From positions 1-33,965 of the forward strand of contig NZ_BACQ01000003.1 of assembly GCF_000260435.1 (NCBI RefSeq): DNA of 33,965 bases, written 5' to 3'. The notes under the pieces are model-generated. The model ran no database searches and was not told where the DNA came from. It saw nothing but the letters and a program-made list of their open reading frames with translations. The stretch is from Lacticaseibacillus zeae DSM 20178 = KCTC 3804. GTDB lineage: Bacteria; Bacillota; Bacilli; Lactobacillales; Lactobacillaceae. Within the stretch, counting starts at the first letter, position 1; every line of letters begins with the position of its first letter. Both the position numbers and the translations under genes were made by a program. Of the stretch, positions 26,395 to 33,965 are shown in pieces.

Positions 26395-27077
26395 AAGCGG
26401 CTGTTATTTCTTTTCCCGGATCCAATTGTGACCTGGATTTGCAATGGGCAGTTCAACAAATTGCGGGTGCTGATTGTGAATTGATCAAGCAGGATCAAAC
26501 CGATTTAAGCAGTTACGACGTCGTGATGGTACCCGGCGGTTTTTCTTACGGTGATTATCTGCGCAGCGGTGCCATCGCCCGGTTTTCACCCGTCATGACG
26601 GCGCTAAAAGATTTTGCGGATGCTGGCGGCTACGTACTTGGTGTCTGCAATGGCTTTCAGATTTTGACCGAAGCCGGTTTGTTACCTGGTGCATTGCAGT
26701 GGAATCGTGATCTAAACTTTATCTGTGAGCCGGTGACGTTAACCGTTGATCGTGCGGACACGGCGTTTTCCAATCAATATCAGGTTGGGGAACAGTTGAC
26801 GTTGCCAATCGCACATGGTGAGGGCAATTATTATGCCGATCCCGAAACGTTGGCTGCGCTTGAAGCCAATGGCCAGGTGGTGTTCCGGTATGCCGATAAT
26901 CCAAATGGCAGCGTCCATGATATCGCAGGTGTCACGAACGCTGCTGGCAATGTTCTGGGCATGATGCCGCATCCGGAACGCGCGGTTGAAGCTTTACTTG
27001 GCGGTACTGATGGATTAGGCGTCTTTCATTCGCTTATCCAACAAACGAAAGGAGCCGACATTCGTGGCGCACGTTGA
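26391..27077 (+). CDS. purQ: FGAM synthase subunit PurQ (glutaminase)
   Basis: Class I glutamine amidotransferase subunit that feeds ammonia to PurL. The 228 residues have [32 protein letters not shown], the nucleophilic Cys in [17 protein letters not shown], and the His/Glu pair in [10 protein letters not shown]. It overlaps purS by 4 bases and purL by 14. Confidence 0.96.
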   Translation: MKAAVISFPGSNCDLDLQWAVQQIAGADCELIKQDQTDLSSYDVVMVPGGFSYGDYLRSGAIARFSPVMTALKDFADAGGYVLGVCNGFQILTEAGLLPGALQWNRDLNFICEPVTLTVDRADTAFSNQYQVGEQLTLPIAHGEGNYYADPETLAALEANGQVVFRYADNPNGSVHDIAGVTNAAGNVLGMMPHPERAVEALLGGTDGLGVFHSLIQQTKGADIRGAR

Positions 27078-29280
27078 AATGAGTCCAACGGCCATTGCCG
27101 AAAAGAAATCCTATCTTGACTTGGGATTAACCGAAGCAGAATACGACCGTTTTACCGAATTAATCGGCCATCAGCCAAATGATACCGAAATCGGTTTGGC
27201 AAGTGGCATGTGGAGTGAACACTGTGCTTATAAGTACAGCAAACCGATCCTGCGTCAGTTCTGGACCAAGAACGAACGGGTTTTGATGGGGCCGGGTGAA
27301 GGTGCCGGCGTCATTGATATCGGTGAAGGCAAAGCGGTGGTGTTTAAAGCCGAAAGTCACAATCACCCTTCCGCGGTTGAACCTTATGAAGGTGCCGCAA
27401 CCGGTGTCGGCGGGATCATCCGCGACATTTTCTCCATTGGTGCTAAGCCTGTAGCGATGCTAGATTCACTGGCTTTTGGCGATCTTAATCAACCGCACAC
27501 TCAGCATCTGGTTGACCGGATTGTTGCTGGGATTGGCGGTTATGGCAATGCGATCGGCATTCCGACAGTGGGTGGCGAAACCAATTTTGATGGTAGCTAT
27601 ACGCGCAATCCGCTGGTGAATGCGATGTGCGTGGGCATCATGGATAAGGATCAGATTCAAAAAGGCAAAGCAGCGGGCGTCGGTAATGCCTTGATTTATG
27701 TCGGCGCTAAAACCGGGCGGGATGGCATTAATGGTGCCAGCTTTGCGTCCAGTGAATTTTCCGACGATGAGGCAGCTGATCGCTCAGCCGTTCAAGTCGG
27801 CGATCCATTTATGGAGAAGCTGCTGATGGATGCGTGCCTTGAGATTACCCAACAACATCAGCAGGCGCTTGTCGGCATTCAGGACATGGGTGCAGCAGGG
27901 TTGGTTTCGTCCAGTGTCGAAATGGCCGGCAAAGCCAATAGCGGCATGGCCTTGGATCTTGATTTGATTCCGCAGCGTGAAGCCAACATGACCCCATTTG
28001 AGATTATGTTATCCGAGTCGCAGGAACGCATGCTGCTTTGTGTTCGCGCCGGTTTTGAACAGGAAGTTTTGGATGTCTTTGCTGCTTATGATTTGGATGC
28101 GGCAGTCGTTGGCCACGTCATTGATGGGCATCAATACAAACTTTATCATCACGGCAAATTAGTTTGCGATGTGCCGGTTAGCTCTTTAACCGATGATGCG
28201 CCGGTCTATGAACAGGAAGCTAAAATACCAGAACATCTGGCTAACCCGGCGCCTGATTTTGATCCGATTGTGACGGATCCGGTCGCAACCTGGAAAGCGA
28301 TGATGGCGATGCCGACCATTGCCGATAAGTCGTCTTTATACCGCCGCTATGATGCACAAGTGCAAACCAATACGGTTGTACTGCCAGGCAGTGATGCCGC
28401 AGTGATTCGCGTGCGCGGGACGCATCGGGCATTGGCGATGACGACTGACAGCAAAGGCCGGTATCTTTATCTGGATCCGCAAGTCGGTGCCGCAATGAGT
28501 GTCGCTGAGGCCGCACGGAATCTGGTTGCCAGTGGCGCAGAGCCATTAGGGATTACCGACTGCCTCAACTTTGGCGATCCAACCAAACCGGAGGCATTTT
28601 ACGAACTTGCCGAGGCAGCTAAAGGCATTATTCAAGCTACCAAAGCGTTTAACGCACCGGTGATTTCCGGTAATGTGTCGCTTTATAACGAAACGAATGG
28701 GCACGCGATTTATCCGACGCCGATGATCGGGATGGTGGGGCTGATTGAAGATCTCAGCACCATCACGACAGCAGCCTTTAAGCACGCCGATGATTTGATT
28801 TATCTGGTTGGTGAAACGCATGGCGACTTTAACGGCAGTGAGTTACAAAAACTGCAAACTGGCGGCGTTTCTGGTCGATTATTCGACTTTGATTTAGAAG
28901 CAGAGCAGACTAATCAAGCGTTCGTCTTAAGCGCAATTCGTCAACACTTGGTCACTGCTGCCCATGATTTAAGCGACGGCGGTTTGCTGGTGGCACTTGC
29001 AGAAATGGGCTTTGCCAATGGCCTAGGTGCCAAGATTAAGGTGACACTGCCAACCAGCTGGGGATTTTCCGAGACCCAAGGCCGCTTCTTGATGACGGTG
29101 GCACCAGAAAATCAGGCAGCCTTTGAAGCCTTAAACGGGCCAGCAAAACTAATCGGCCATGTCCAAGCAGCACCGGAATTTGACGTCACAACCGTCAGTC
29201 ATCATTTTTCGGTGGCCTTGGGCCAGCTGCAAACTGCATTTGAGGAGGCACTCCCATGGTACATGAACCAAAAGGCTTAA
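27064..29280 (+). CDS. purL: FGAM synthase subunit PurL
   Basis: ATP-dependent synthetase subunit of 738 residues, the short form that needs PurS and PurQ. Blocks include [66 protein letters not shown] and [11 protein letters not shown]. The second half repeats the AIRS-like fold ([40 protein letters not shown]). GTG 27064 is chosen because AAAGGAG ends about 9 bases upstream. Confidence 0.96.
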   Translation: MAHVEMSPTAIAEKKSYLDLGLTEAEYDRFTELIGHQPNDTEIGLASGMWSEHCAYKYSKPILRQFWTKNERVLMGPGEGAGVIDIGEGKAVVFKAESHNHPSAVEPYEGAATGVGGIIRDIFSIGAKPVAMLDSLAFGDLNQPHTQHLVDRIVAGIGGYGNAIGIPTVGGETNFDGSYTRNPLVNAMCVGIMDKDQIQKGKAAGVGNALIYVGAKTGRDGINGASFASSEFSDDEAADRSAVQVGDPFMEKLLMDACLEITQQHQQALVGIQDMGAAGLVSSSVEMAGKANSGMALDLDLIPQREANMTPFEIMLSESQERMLLCVRAGFEQEVLDVFAAYDLDAAVVGHVIDGHQYKLYHHGKLVCDVPVSSLTDDAPVYEQEAKIPEHLANPAPDFDPIVTDPVATWKAMMAMPTIADKSSLYRRYDAQVQTNTVVLPGSDAAVIRVRGTHRALAMTTDSKGRYLYLDPQVGAAMSVAEAARNLVASGAEPLGITDCLNFGDPTKPEAFYELAEAAKGIIQATKAFNAPVISGNVSLYNETNGHAIYPTPMIGMVGLIEDLSTITTAAFKHADDLIYLVGETHGDFNGSELQKLQTGGVSGRLFDFDLEAEQTNQAFVLSAIRQHLVTAAHDLSDGGLLVALAEMGFANGLGAKIKVTLPTSWGFSETQGRFLMTVAPENQAAFEALNGPAKLIGHVQAAPEFDVTTVSHHFSVALGQLQTAFEEALPWYMNQKA

Positions 29281-30710
29281 ATGAAGAATGCGGCGTCTTT
29301 GGTATTTGGGGCAACCCCAACGCTGCCAGTATTACCCATCTAGGCCTGCACACGCTGCAACACCGTGGACAGGAGGGTGCCGGTATCGTTGGCCTTACAA
29401 AAGAAGGCATGCGGCGCCATTATGGTTTGGGACTGTTAAGTGAAGTGTTTACTAACACCGATCAGTTACGGGCATTGATGGGTCGGGCTGCTTTAGGTCA
29501 TGTTCGGTATTCGACGGCGGGCGGTCGCGTTTTGGAAAATATCCAGCCGCTGCTTTTCCGGTTTTCTGATGAGTCAATCGCATTAGCACACAATGGCAAT
29601 TTGACCAACGCGATTAGCTTGCGGCGGGAACTCGAAGATCAAGGGGCCATTTTTCAATCGACTTCGGATACCGAAGTGCTCATGCATTTGATTCGTCGCC
29701 AAGTCGGTAAGCCTTGGTTGGTTCAATTAAAAACCGCGCTGAATGAAGTTCACGGCGGTTTTGCGTTTGTTTTGCTGACCGAGCATGGCTTGTATGCAGC
29801 CGTTGATCCCCATGGCTTTCGGCCGATGGTGGTCGGCGTGATGCCAGATGGTGGTTACATCGTTTGCAGTGAAACGGCTGCCTTGGATGCAGTTGGCGCC
29901 GACTTTGTTCGCGATGTTCAACCTGGTGAATTAATTACAATTGACGATGCCGGGTTGCACCTTGATCATTTCACGACCGATACCACGCTGGCTGTTTGCT
30001 CGATGGAATATATTTATTTTGCCCGGCCGGATTCTGACATTCATGGCATCAACGTTCACCAGGCGCGCGTACGCATGGGTGAGCGTTTGGCCAAGGAACA
30101 ACCGGCCGACGCCGATATTGTTGTCGGGGTGCCTAATTCATCACTGTCAGCCGCGATCGGTTATGCCAAGGCCAGCGGGATTCCCTATGAAATGGGGCTG
30201 GTCAAGAGCCAGTATGTAGCGCGGACATTCATTCAGCCGACACAGGCATTGCGTGAAAAAAGCGTCAAAATGAAGCTGAGCGTCATCAAACCAGTCGTTG
30301 CCGGAAAGCGGATCGTTTTGGTCGATGATTCGATTGTGCGGGGAACCACTTCCAAACAAATCGTTAAATTGCTCAAAGAAGCCGGAGCTGCCGAGGTTCA
30401 CCTGCGCATTGCCAGTCCGCCATTGCGGTTCCCGTGCTTTTATGGCATTGATTTTCAAACGACCAGCGAGCTGTTTGCGGCCAATCACACGGTTCCGGAA
30501 ATGCGTGATTTGTTGAATGTTGAATCACTTGGATTTCTTTCGACTCAAGGGCTTGAAGATAGTATCGGGTTACCGACCACGGCTCCAAATGGCGGGTTAT
30601 GCGTCGCTTATTTCACCGGAAAATATCCAACGCCGCTTGACGATTATGAATCCGACCTGAATAAAGAAGTTGCGTCACTCAAAGTTAATGTTGCGGAGGT
30701 TAGCGCATGA
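29256..30710 (+). CDS. purF: Amidophosphoribosyltransferase
   Basis: Commits PRPP to purine synthesis. The 484 residues include an 11-residue propeptide ([11 protein letters not shown]) before the N-terminal nucleophile Cys12 in CGVFGIWG. The Ntn domain has [16 protein letters not shown] and [10 protein letters not shown]. The PRPP motif is [14 protein letters not shown]. Compared with Bacillus-type PurF, Cys248 (CSMEYIYF) and Cys394 (PCFYGIDF) are kept. The NCGQC pair reads NGGLC, so only Cys449 remains and one [4Fe-4S] ligand is lost. It overlaps purL by 25 bases. Confidence 0.96.
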   Translation: MVHEPKGLNEECGVFGIWGNPNAASITHLGLHTLQHRGQEGAGIVGLTKEGMRRHYGLGLLSEVFTNTDQLRALMGRAALGHVRYSTAGGRVLENIQPLLFRFSDESIALAHNGNLTNAISLRRELEDQGAIFQSTSDTEVLMHLIRRQVGKPWLVQLKTALNEVHGGFAFVLLTEHGLYAAVDPHGFRPMVVGVMPDGGYIVCSETAALDAVGADFVRDVQPGELITIDDAGLHLDHFTTDTTLAVCSMEYIYFARPDSDIHGINVHQARVRMGERLAKEQPADADIVVGVPNSSLSAAIGYAKASGIPYEMGLVKSQYVARTFIQPTQALREKSVKMKLSVIKPVVAGKRIVLVDDSIVRGTTSKQIVKLLKEAGAAEVHLRIASPPLRFPCFYGIDFQTTSELFAANHTVPEMRDLLNVESLGFLSTQGLEDSIGLPTTAPNGGLCVAYFTGKYPTPLDDYESDLNKEVASLKVNVAEVSA

Positions 30711-31717
30711 CAGATTACAAAGACGCTGGCGTTGATATTAAAGCTGGTGACGAAGCGGTGCAGCGAATTGCCGCGTTAGCCAAGGAAACAACGAATGAAA
30801 ATGTGTTAGCTAGTGTTGGCGGCTTTGCAGCGGCATATCGGTTGCCGTCTGTCCCGCAGCCGACTTTGATTAGTGCTACCGATGGCGTGGGAACCAAATT
30901 ATTGTTGGCCTTACAATGCGATGCCCACGAAACCGTCGGCATTGATTTGGTGGCGATGGTGGCCAATGATTTGCTGGCGACAGGAGCGCAACCATTATTT
31001 TTCCTTGATTATATGGCGGTGGATCATTTGGATGTTGCGCGGGCCGAGTCCGTGGTTCGCGGGATTGCGTTTGGTTGTCAACAGGCAGAGATGGCGCTCA
31101 TCGGTGGTGAGACTGCTGAGATGCCGGATATGTATCCGCAACATCATTACGATTTGGCTGGGTTTGCGGTTGGCGTTGTTTCGGCACCAAAACGGTTACC
31201 GCAACATGTCGCTGAAGGGGACGTGCTGATTGGGTTGCCAAGTTCCGGGGTTCATAGTAACGGCTATTCGCTGGTGCGGAAATTGTTGGCCGAAACCGAT
31301 TTGGGCAGTCAGACACTGGAAGACGGCTCTGAAATGATGCAAGCGCTCATGCGACCGACGCGAATCTATGTTAAACAGGTGCTGCCCTTGATGCAGCAGG
31401 GCCTGATCCATGCGGCAGCGCATATTACCGGTGGGGGGATTACCGAGAATCTGCCACGGGTGATCCCTGATGGCTTAAGTGCCCGCGTTGATCCGCAAGC
31501 TTGGCATCGGCCGGAACTTTTTGATCGATTGCAGCATGCGGGTCATTTGAGTGAAACTACGATGCGCATGACATTTAATCTTGGTATCGGTATGATTTTG
31601 GTGGTCGCCAAGGAATCGGTTTCCGCAGTCCAGACAGCTTTGCCAAGCAGTAAAGTGATCGGCGAGGTTGTCGCAGATCCAGCGGAAAAGATTCACTGGC
31701 AGGTGGCAGGCGAATGA
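30707..31717 (+). CDS. purM: Phosphoribosylformylglycinamidine cyclo-ligase (AIR synthase)
   Basis: Closes the imidazole ring of FGAM with ATP, giving AIR. The 336 residues have YKDAGVDIKAGDEAVQRI, ATDGVGTKLLLA, GGETAEMPDMY and SSGVHSNGYSLVRKL, all family hallmarks. It overlaps purF by 4 bases and purN by 4. Confidence 0.96.
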   Translation: MTDYKDAGVDIKAGDEAVQRIAALAKETTNENVLASVGGFAAAYRLPSVPQPTLISATDGVGTKLLLALQCDAHETVGIDLVAMVANDLLATGAQPLFFLDYMAVDHLDVARAESVVRGIAFGCQQAEMALIGGETAEMPDMYPQHHYDLAGFAVGVVSAPKRLPQHVAEGDVLIGLPSSGVHSNGYSLVRKLLAETDLGSQTLEDGSEMMQALMRPTRIYVKQVLPLMQQGLIHAAAHITGGGITENLPRVIPDGLSARVDPQAWHRPELFDRLQHAGHLSETTMRMTFNLGIGMILVVAKESVSAVQTALPSSKVIGEVVADPAEKIHWQVAGE

Positions 31718-32283
31718 AGGCATTAGCTGTTTTTGCATCAGGGAACGGAACTAATTTTGAAGCATTGTTTGCGGCTTCGCAGGCGCAGGATAGCAATTTT
31801 CGAATTGTGGTGGTGGTTTGTGATCGGGCACGTGCCCCGGTGATTCGCAAAGCAGCTCATCATCAGATTCCAACCATTGTCGTGAATTTCAGGGACTATG
31901 CCGATAAAGCGGCAGCCGAAGCTCACATTTTGACGGAGCTTCCGCCGGTCGACGCGTTGATTCTGGCAGGCTACATGCGCATTATCGGCCCGACCTTGTT
32001 AAATGCATTTCCTCGGCGCATTATCAATTTGCACCCAGCATTGTTGCCAAGTTTTCCCGGGCGTCAAGGGATTAAAGATGCGTTTGATTACGGGGTAAAA
32101 GTAACCGGCGTGACCGTTCATTATGTCGATGCGGGTATCGATACCGGCGAAATCATTGCCCAGGATCCTGTTCGTGTACTGCCTGGAATGACGTTAGCCG
32201 AATTGGAAGCTGCCATTCACCGTCAGGAGCATCACATTTTTCCGGAAACTGTCAAGAAACTCATTCAAGAAGGAGCGATTTAA
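31714..32283 (+). CDS. purN: Phosphoribosylglycinamide formyltransferase
   Basis: Transfers formyl from 10-formyl-THF to GAR. The 189 residues show the start ALAVFASGNGTNFEALF, the active-site block IINLHPALLPSFPG (Asn and His) and VHYVDAGIDTGEIIAQ with the catalytic Asp. Overlaps purM by 4 bases; its stop is directly adjacent to the purH GTG. Confidence 0.96.
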   Translation: MKALAVFASGNGTNFEALFAASQAQDSNFRIVVVVCDRARAPVIRKAAHHQIPTIVVNFRDYADKAAAEAHILTELPPVDALILAGYMRIIGPTLLNAFPRRIINLHPALLPSFPGRQGIKDAFDYGVKVTGVTVHYVDAGIDTGEIIAQDPVRVLPGMTLAELEAAIHRQEHHIFPETVKKLIQEGAI

Positions 32284-33807
32284 GTGAAACGAGCATTGTT
32301 AAGCGTCTCTGATAAAACCGGTTTGGTACCTTTTGCTAAGGGATTGATTGAACGAGGTTTTGAACTGATTTCAACTGGCGGCACTCATCGTGAACTGGCC
32401 GATGCAGGTGTGGCCGTGACCAGTGTTGAAGATGTGACCGGTTTTCCGGAGATGCTTGATGGCCGGGTTAAGACACTGCATCCTAAAATTCATGCCGGTA
32501 TCCTCGCTCGCCGCGATGATCCCAAGCATATGCAGGCGTTGGCCGATCATCATATCCAGCCGATTGACGTGGTGTGTGTGAATCTGTATCCATTTGCCGA
32601 AACCATTAAACGGCCTGACGTGACCCGCGCCGAAGCTATCGAGCAAATCGACATCGGTGGGCCTTCTGCTTTGCGCGCTGCGGCTAAAAATAGCGATAGT
32701 GTTTGGGCAGTGGTTGACCCGGCTGATTATTCAGCGGTTTTGACCGGCCTTGATCAAGATGATGCGGCGTTGCGCCAGAAACTGGCGGCCAAGGTTTTTG
32801 CAGTAACGGCGGCTTATGATGCCCAAATCGTTCATTACTTAGATCCCGAACCATTCCCGGAGCAATTCACGCCCACTTACCACAAGCGCCAAGACTTGCG
32901 CTACGGAGAAAATAGTCATCAGCAAGCGGCGTTTTACGTTGAACCGGATCCTGATCCGACGAGTCTGGCAGCTGCCAAACAGTTGCACGGGAAAGAGCTT
33001 TCGTACAACAATATTAAAGATGCTGATGCTGCTTTGGCGATGCTGCGTGAATTCAAGCAGCCGGCTGTTGTGGCAGTTAAACATATGAATCCGTGCGGTA
33101 TTGGTTTAGGTGACACAATCGAAGCTGCCTGGGACAAGGCGTATGCGGCAGATCCGATGTCAATCTTTGGTGGCATTATCGCGCTAAATCGCCGGGTAGA
33201 CTTAGCAACGGCCGAAAAAATGCACAAGCTCTTTCTTGAAATTATTATGGCACCGGCCTTTGACGACGATGCCTACGAGGTTCTGGCCAAAAAGAAAAAT
33301 GTGCGTCTGCTGACGATTAACACAGCCGATACACCGGAAGAACTGGGCACCGAAACGGTTTCGATTTTTGGCGGCCTACTGGTACAGACGCGTGACGATA
33401 AGACGGAAACACCGGCAGATATGACCGTTGTGACCAAGGTGCAGCCGACTGCTGATCAATTAAAAGCTTTAGCCTTTGCCCAAACGGTGGTTAAACACGT
33501 AAAGAGTAATGCCATTGTGGTTGCCCAAGCGGATCAGACGTTAGGCATTGGCGCCGGTCAAATGAATCGGATCGGGTCAGTCGAGTTGGCACTGACGCAG
33601 GCGCAACAAAACGAAAACTTTGCCGGCGCCGTCATGGCCAGTGACGCCTTCTTCCCAATGGACGACTGCGTTGATTACGCTGCGAAACACGACATCAAAG
33701 CCATCATCCAACCAGGCGGCAGCATCCGCGACAAAGACTCCATCGCTAAAGCAGATGAATACGGCATCGCCATGGTCACAACGGGAGTGCGGCACTTTAG
33801 GCATTAG
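32284..33807 (+). CDS. purH: Bifunctional AICAR formyltransferase/IMP cyclohydrolase
   Basis: Carries out the last two steps to IMP. The 507 residues have an N-terminal cyclohydrolase domain ([47 protein letters not shown]). The C-terminal formyltransferase has [12 protein letters not shown] and [20 protein letters not shown], ending [18 protein letters not shown]. The start is GTG, with AAGAAGGAG upstream and no gap after purN. The repeat hairpin C begins 15 bases after its stop. purD, the usual next gene, is outside the window. Confidence 0.96.
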   Translation: MKRALLSVSDKTGLVPFAKGLIERGFELISTGGTHRELADAGVAVTSVEDVTGFPEMLDGRVKTLHPKIHAGILARRDDPKHMQALADHHIQPIDVVCVNLYPFAETIKRPDVTRAEAIEQIDIGGPSALRAAAKNSDSVWAVVDPADYSAVLTGLDQDDAALRQKLAAKVFAVTAAYDAQIVHYLDPEPFPEQFTPTYHKRQDLRYGENSHQQAAFYVEPDPDPTSLAAAKQLHGKELSYNNIKDADAALAMLREFKQPAVVAVKHMNPCGIGLGDTIEAAWDKAYAADPMSIFGGIIALNRRVDLATAEKMHKLFLEIIMAPAFDDDAYEVLAKKKNVRLLTINTADTPEELGTETVSIFGGLLVQTRDDKTETPADMTVVTKVQPTADQLKALAFAQTVVKHVKSNAIVVAQADQTLGIGAGQMNRIGSVELALTQAQQNENFAGAVMASDAFFPMDDCVDYAAKHDIKAIIQPGGSIRDKDSIAKADEYGIAMVTTGVRHFRH

Positions 33808-33822
33808 AGCGGAGAGCGTGAG

Positions 33823-33920
33823 CCAGCCCGGTTAGAAACCGGAGTGTAAGTGGCCTTGACCGTGATGGCCCGGGTTTGGCCATTGCGGTCAAGGTCCTTA
33901 CACGCAGGTTTCTGGGCTGG
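33823..33920 (-). repeat. Long imperfect palindrome, copy C (minus orientation)
   Basis: The reverse-complement counterpart of copy B. The left arm CCAGCCCGGTTAGAAACCGG pairs partly with GGTTTCTGGGCTGG (33907-33920). TGTAAG pairs with CTTACA. The inner stem 33856-33870 with 33878-33892 has 15 continuous pairs including two G-T, loop CGGGTTT. Matching flanks extend to the conserved CGAACGCGTTTTGG ending at 33934. Placed immediately 3' of purH. Confidence 0.85.
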
Positions 33921-33965
33921 CGAACGCGTTTTGGCGTCAGAAAGCTACAGTGCTGGTCTTTGCCA

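Noticed and set aside
1-33965. Phage, transposon, CRISPR or defence island
   Set aside because: No transposase, integrase, direct-repeat array, cas-like or restriction gene was seen; apart from the palindromic repeats the region is housekeeping.

Overview
The window comes from a low-iron, fermentative Firmicute, most likely a lactic acid bacterium of the Lacticaseibacillus casei/paracasei/rhamnosus group. The evidence is a class II mevalonate pathway pair, a pyruvate oxidase, ptsH-ptsI, a CtsR/HrcA-controlled clpE, a ThiT thiamine S-component under a TPP riboswitch, a UPF0374 nucleotide phosphatase, a DUF1827 protein and a compact purEKCSQLFMNH operon. Base composition looks near-balanced and uniform. 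I saw no transposase, phage gene, CRISPR array, rRNA or tRNA. Species assignment is inference from gene content and protein similarity recalled from memory.

Layout. 1-2455: the end of the mevalonate operon (mvaA, cut by the window edge, overlapping mvaS). 2632-4522: a monocistronic pyruvate oxidase gene with a strong promoter, nested palindromes at its start site and a bidirectional terminator. 4526-6448 (minus): rlmD followed by a nucleoside deoxyribosyltransferase. 6526-13695: mostly independently transcribed genes (small membrane protein, Mga-like regulator, recX, ntdP, an unrecognised protein, a GNAT acetyltransferase, an AI-2E/PerM-type permease, a CNNM/CorC-type protein). 13761-15335: release factor 3. 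15465-18276 (minus): DUF1827 gene and clpE, the latter with both a CtsR box and a CIRCE element. 18368-20746: a 63-residue unknown protein, then ptsH-ptsI. 20959-22383: a sugar-porter MFS transporter. 22384-22720: an intergenic stretch with a large repeat hairpin. 22721-23463: TPP riboswitch and thiT. 23541-23821: terminator, a possible gene remnant and the PurR-type leader. 23822-33807: the purine operon from purE to purH, nearly all genes overlapping. 33808-33965: a second copy of the repeat hairpin.

How the parts work together. The pur genes convert PRPP to IMP except for the purD and purB steps (and IMP-ready purD is probably just beyond the right edge). ntdP, the deoxyribosyltransferase and pur genes all touch nucleotide pools; mvaA/mvaS feed isoprenoid synthesis; pox links pyruvate to acetyl phosphate with hydrogen peroxide; HPr/EI phosphorylate PTS sugars.

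The observation I rank highest is a long imperfect palindrome present twice in opposite orientations (22538-22638 and 33823-33920), plus a half copy at 22440-22480. The arms are shared, but the internal stem differs between copies while staying base-paired, including paired compensatory changes. Other points are loss of the expected iron-sulphur ligands in two proteins (RlmD and PurF), dual heat-shock control of clpE, a readable translational mechanism for the thiT riboswitch, and a promoter that runs straight into an intrinsic terminator at 12250-12317.
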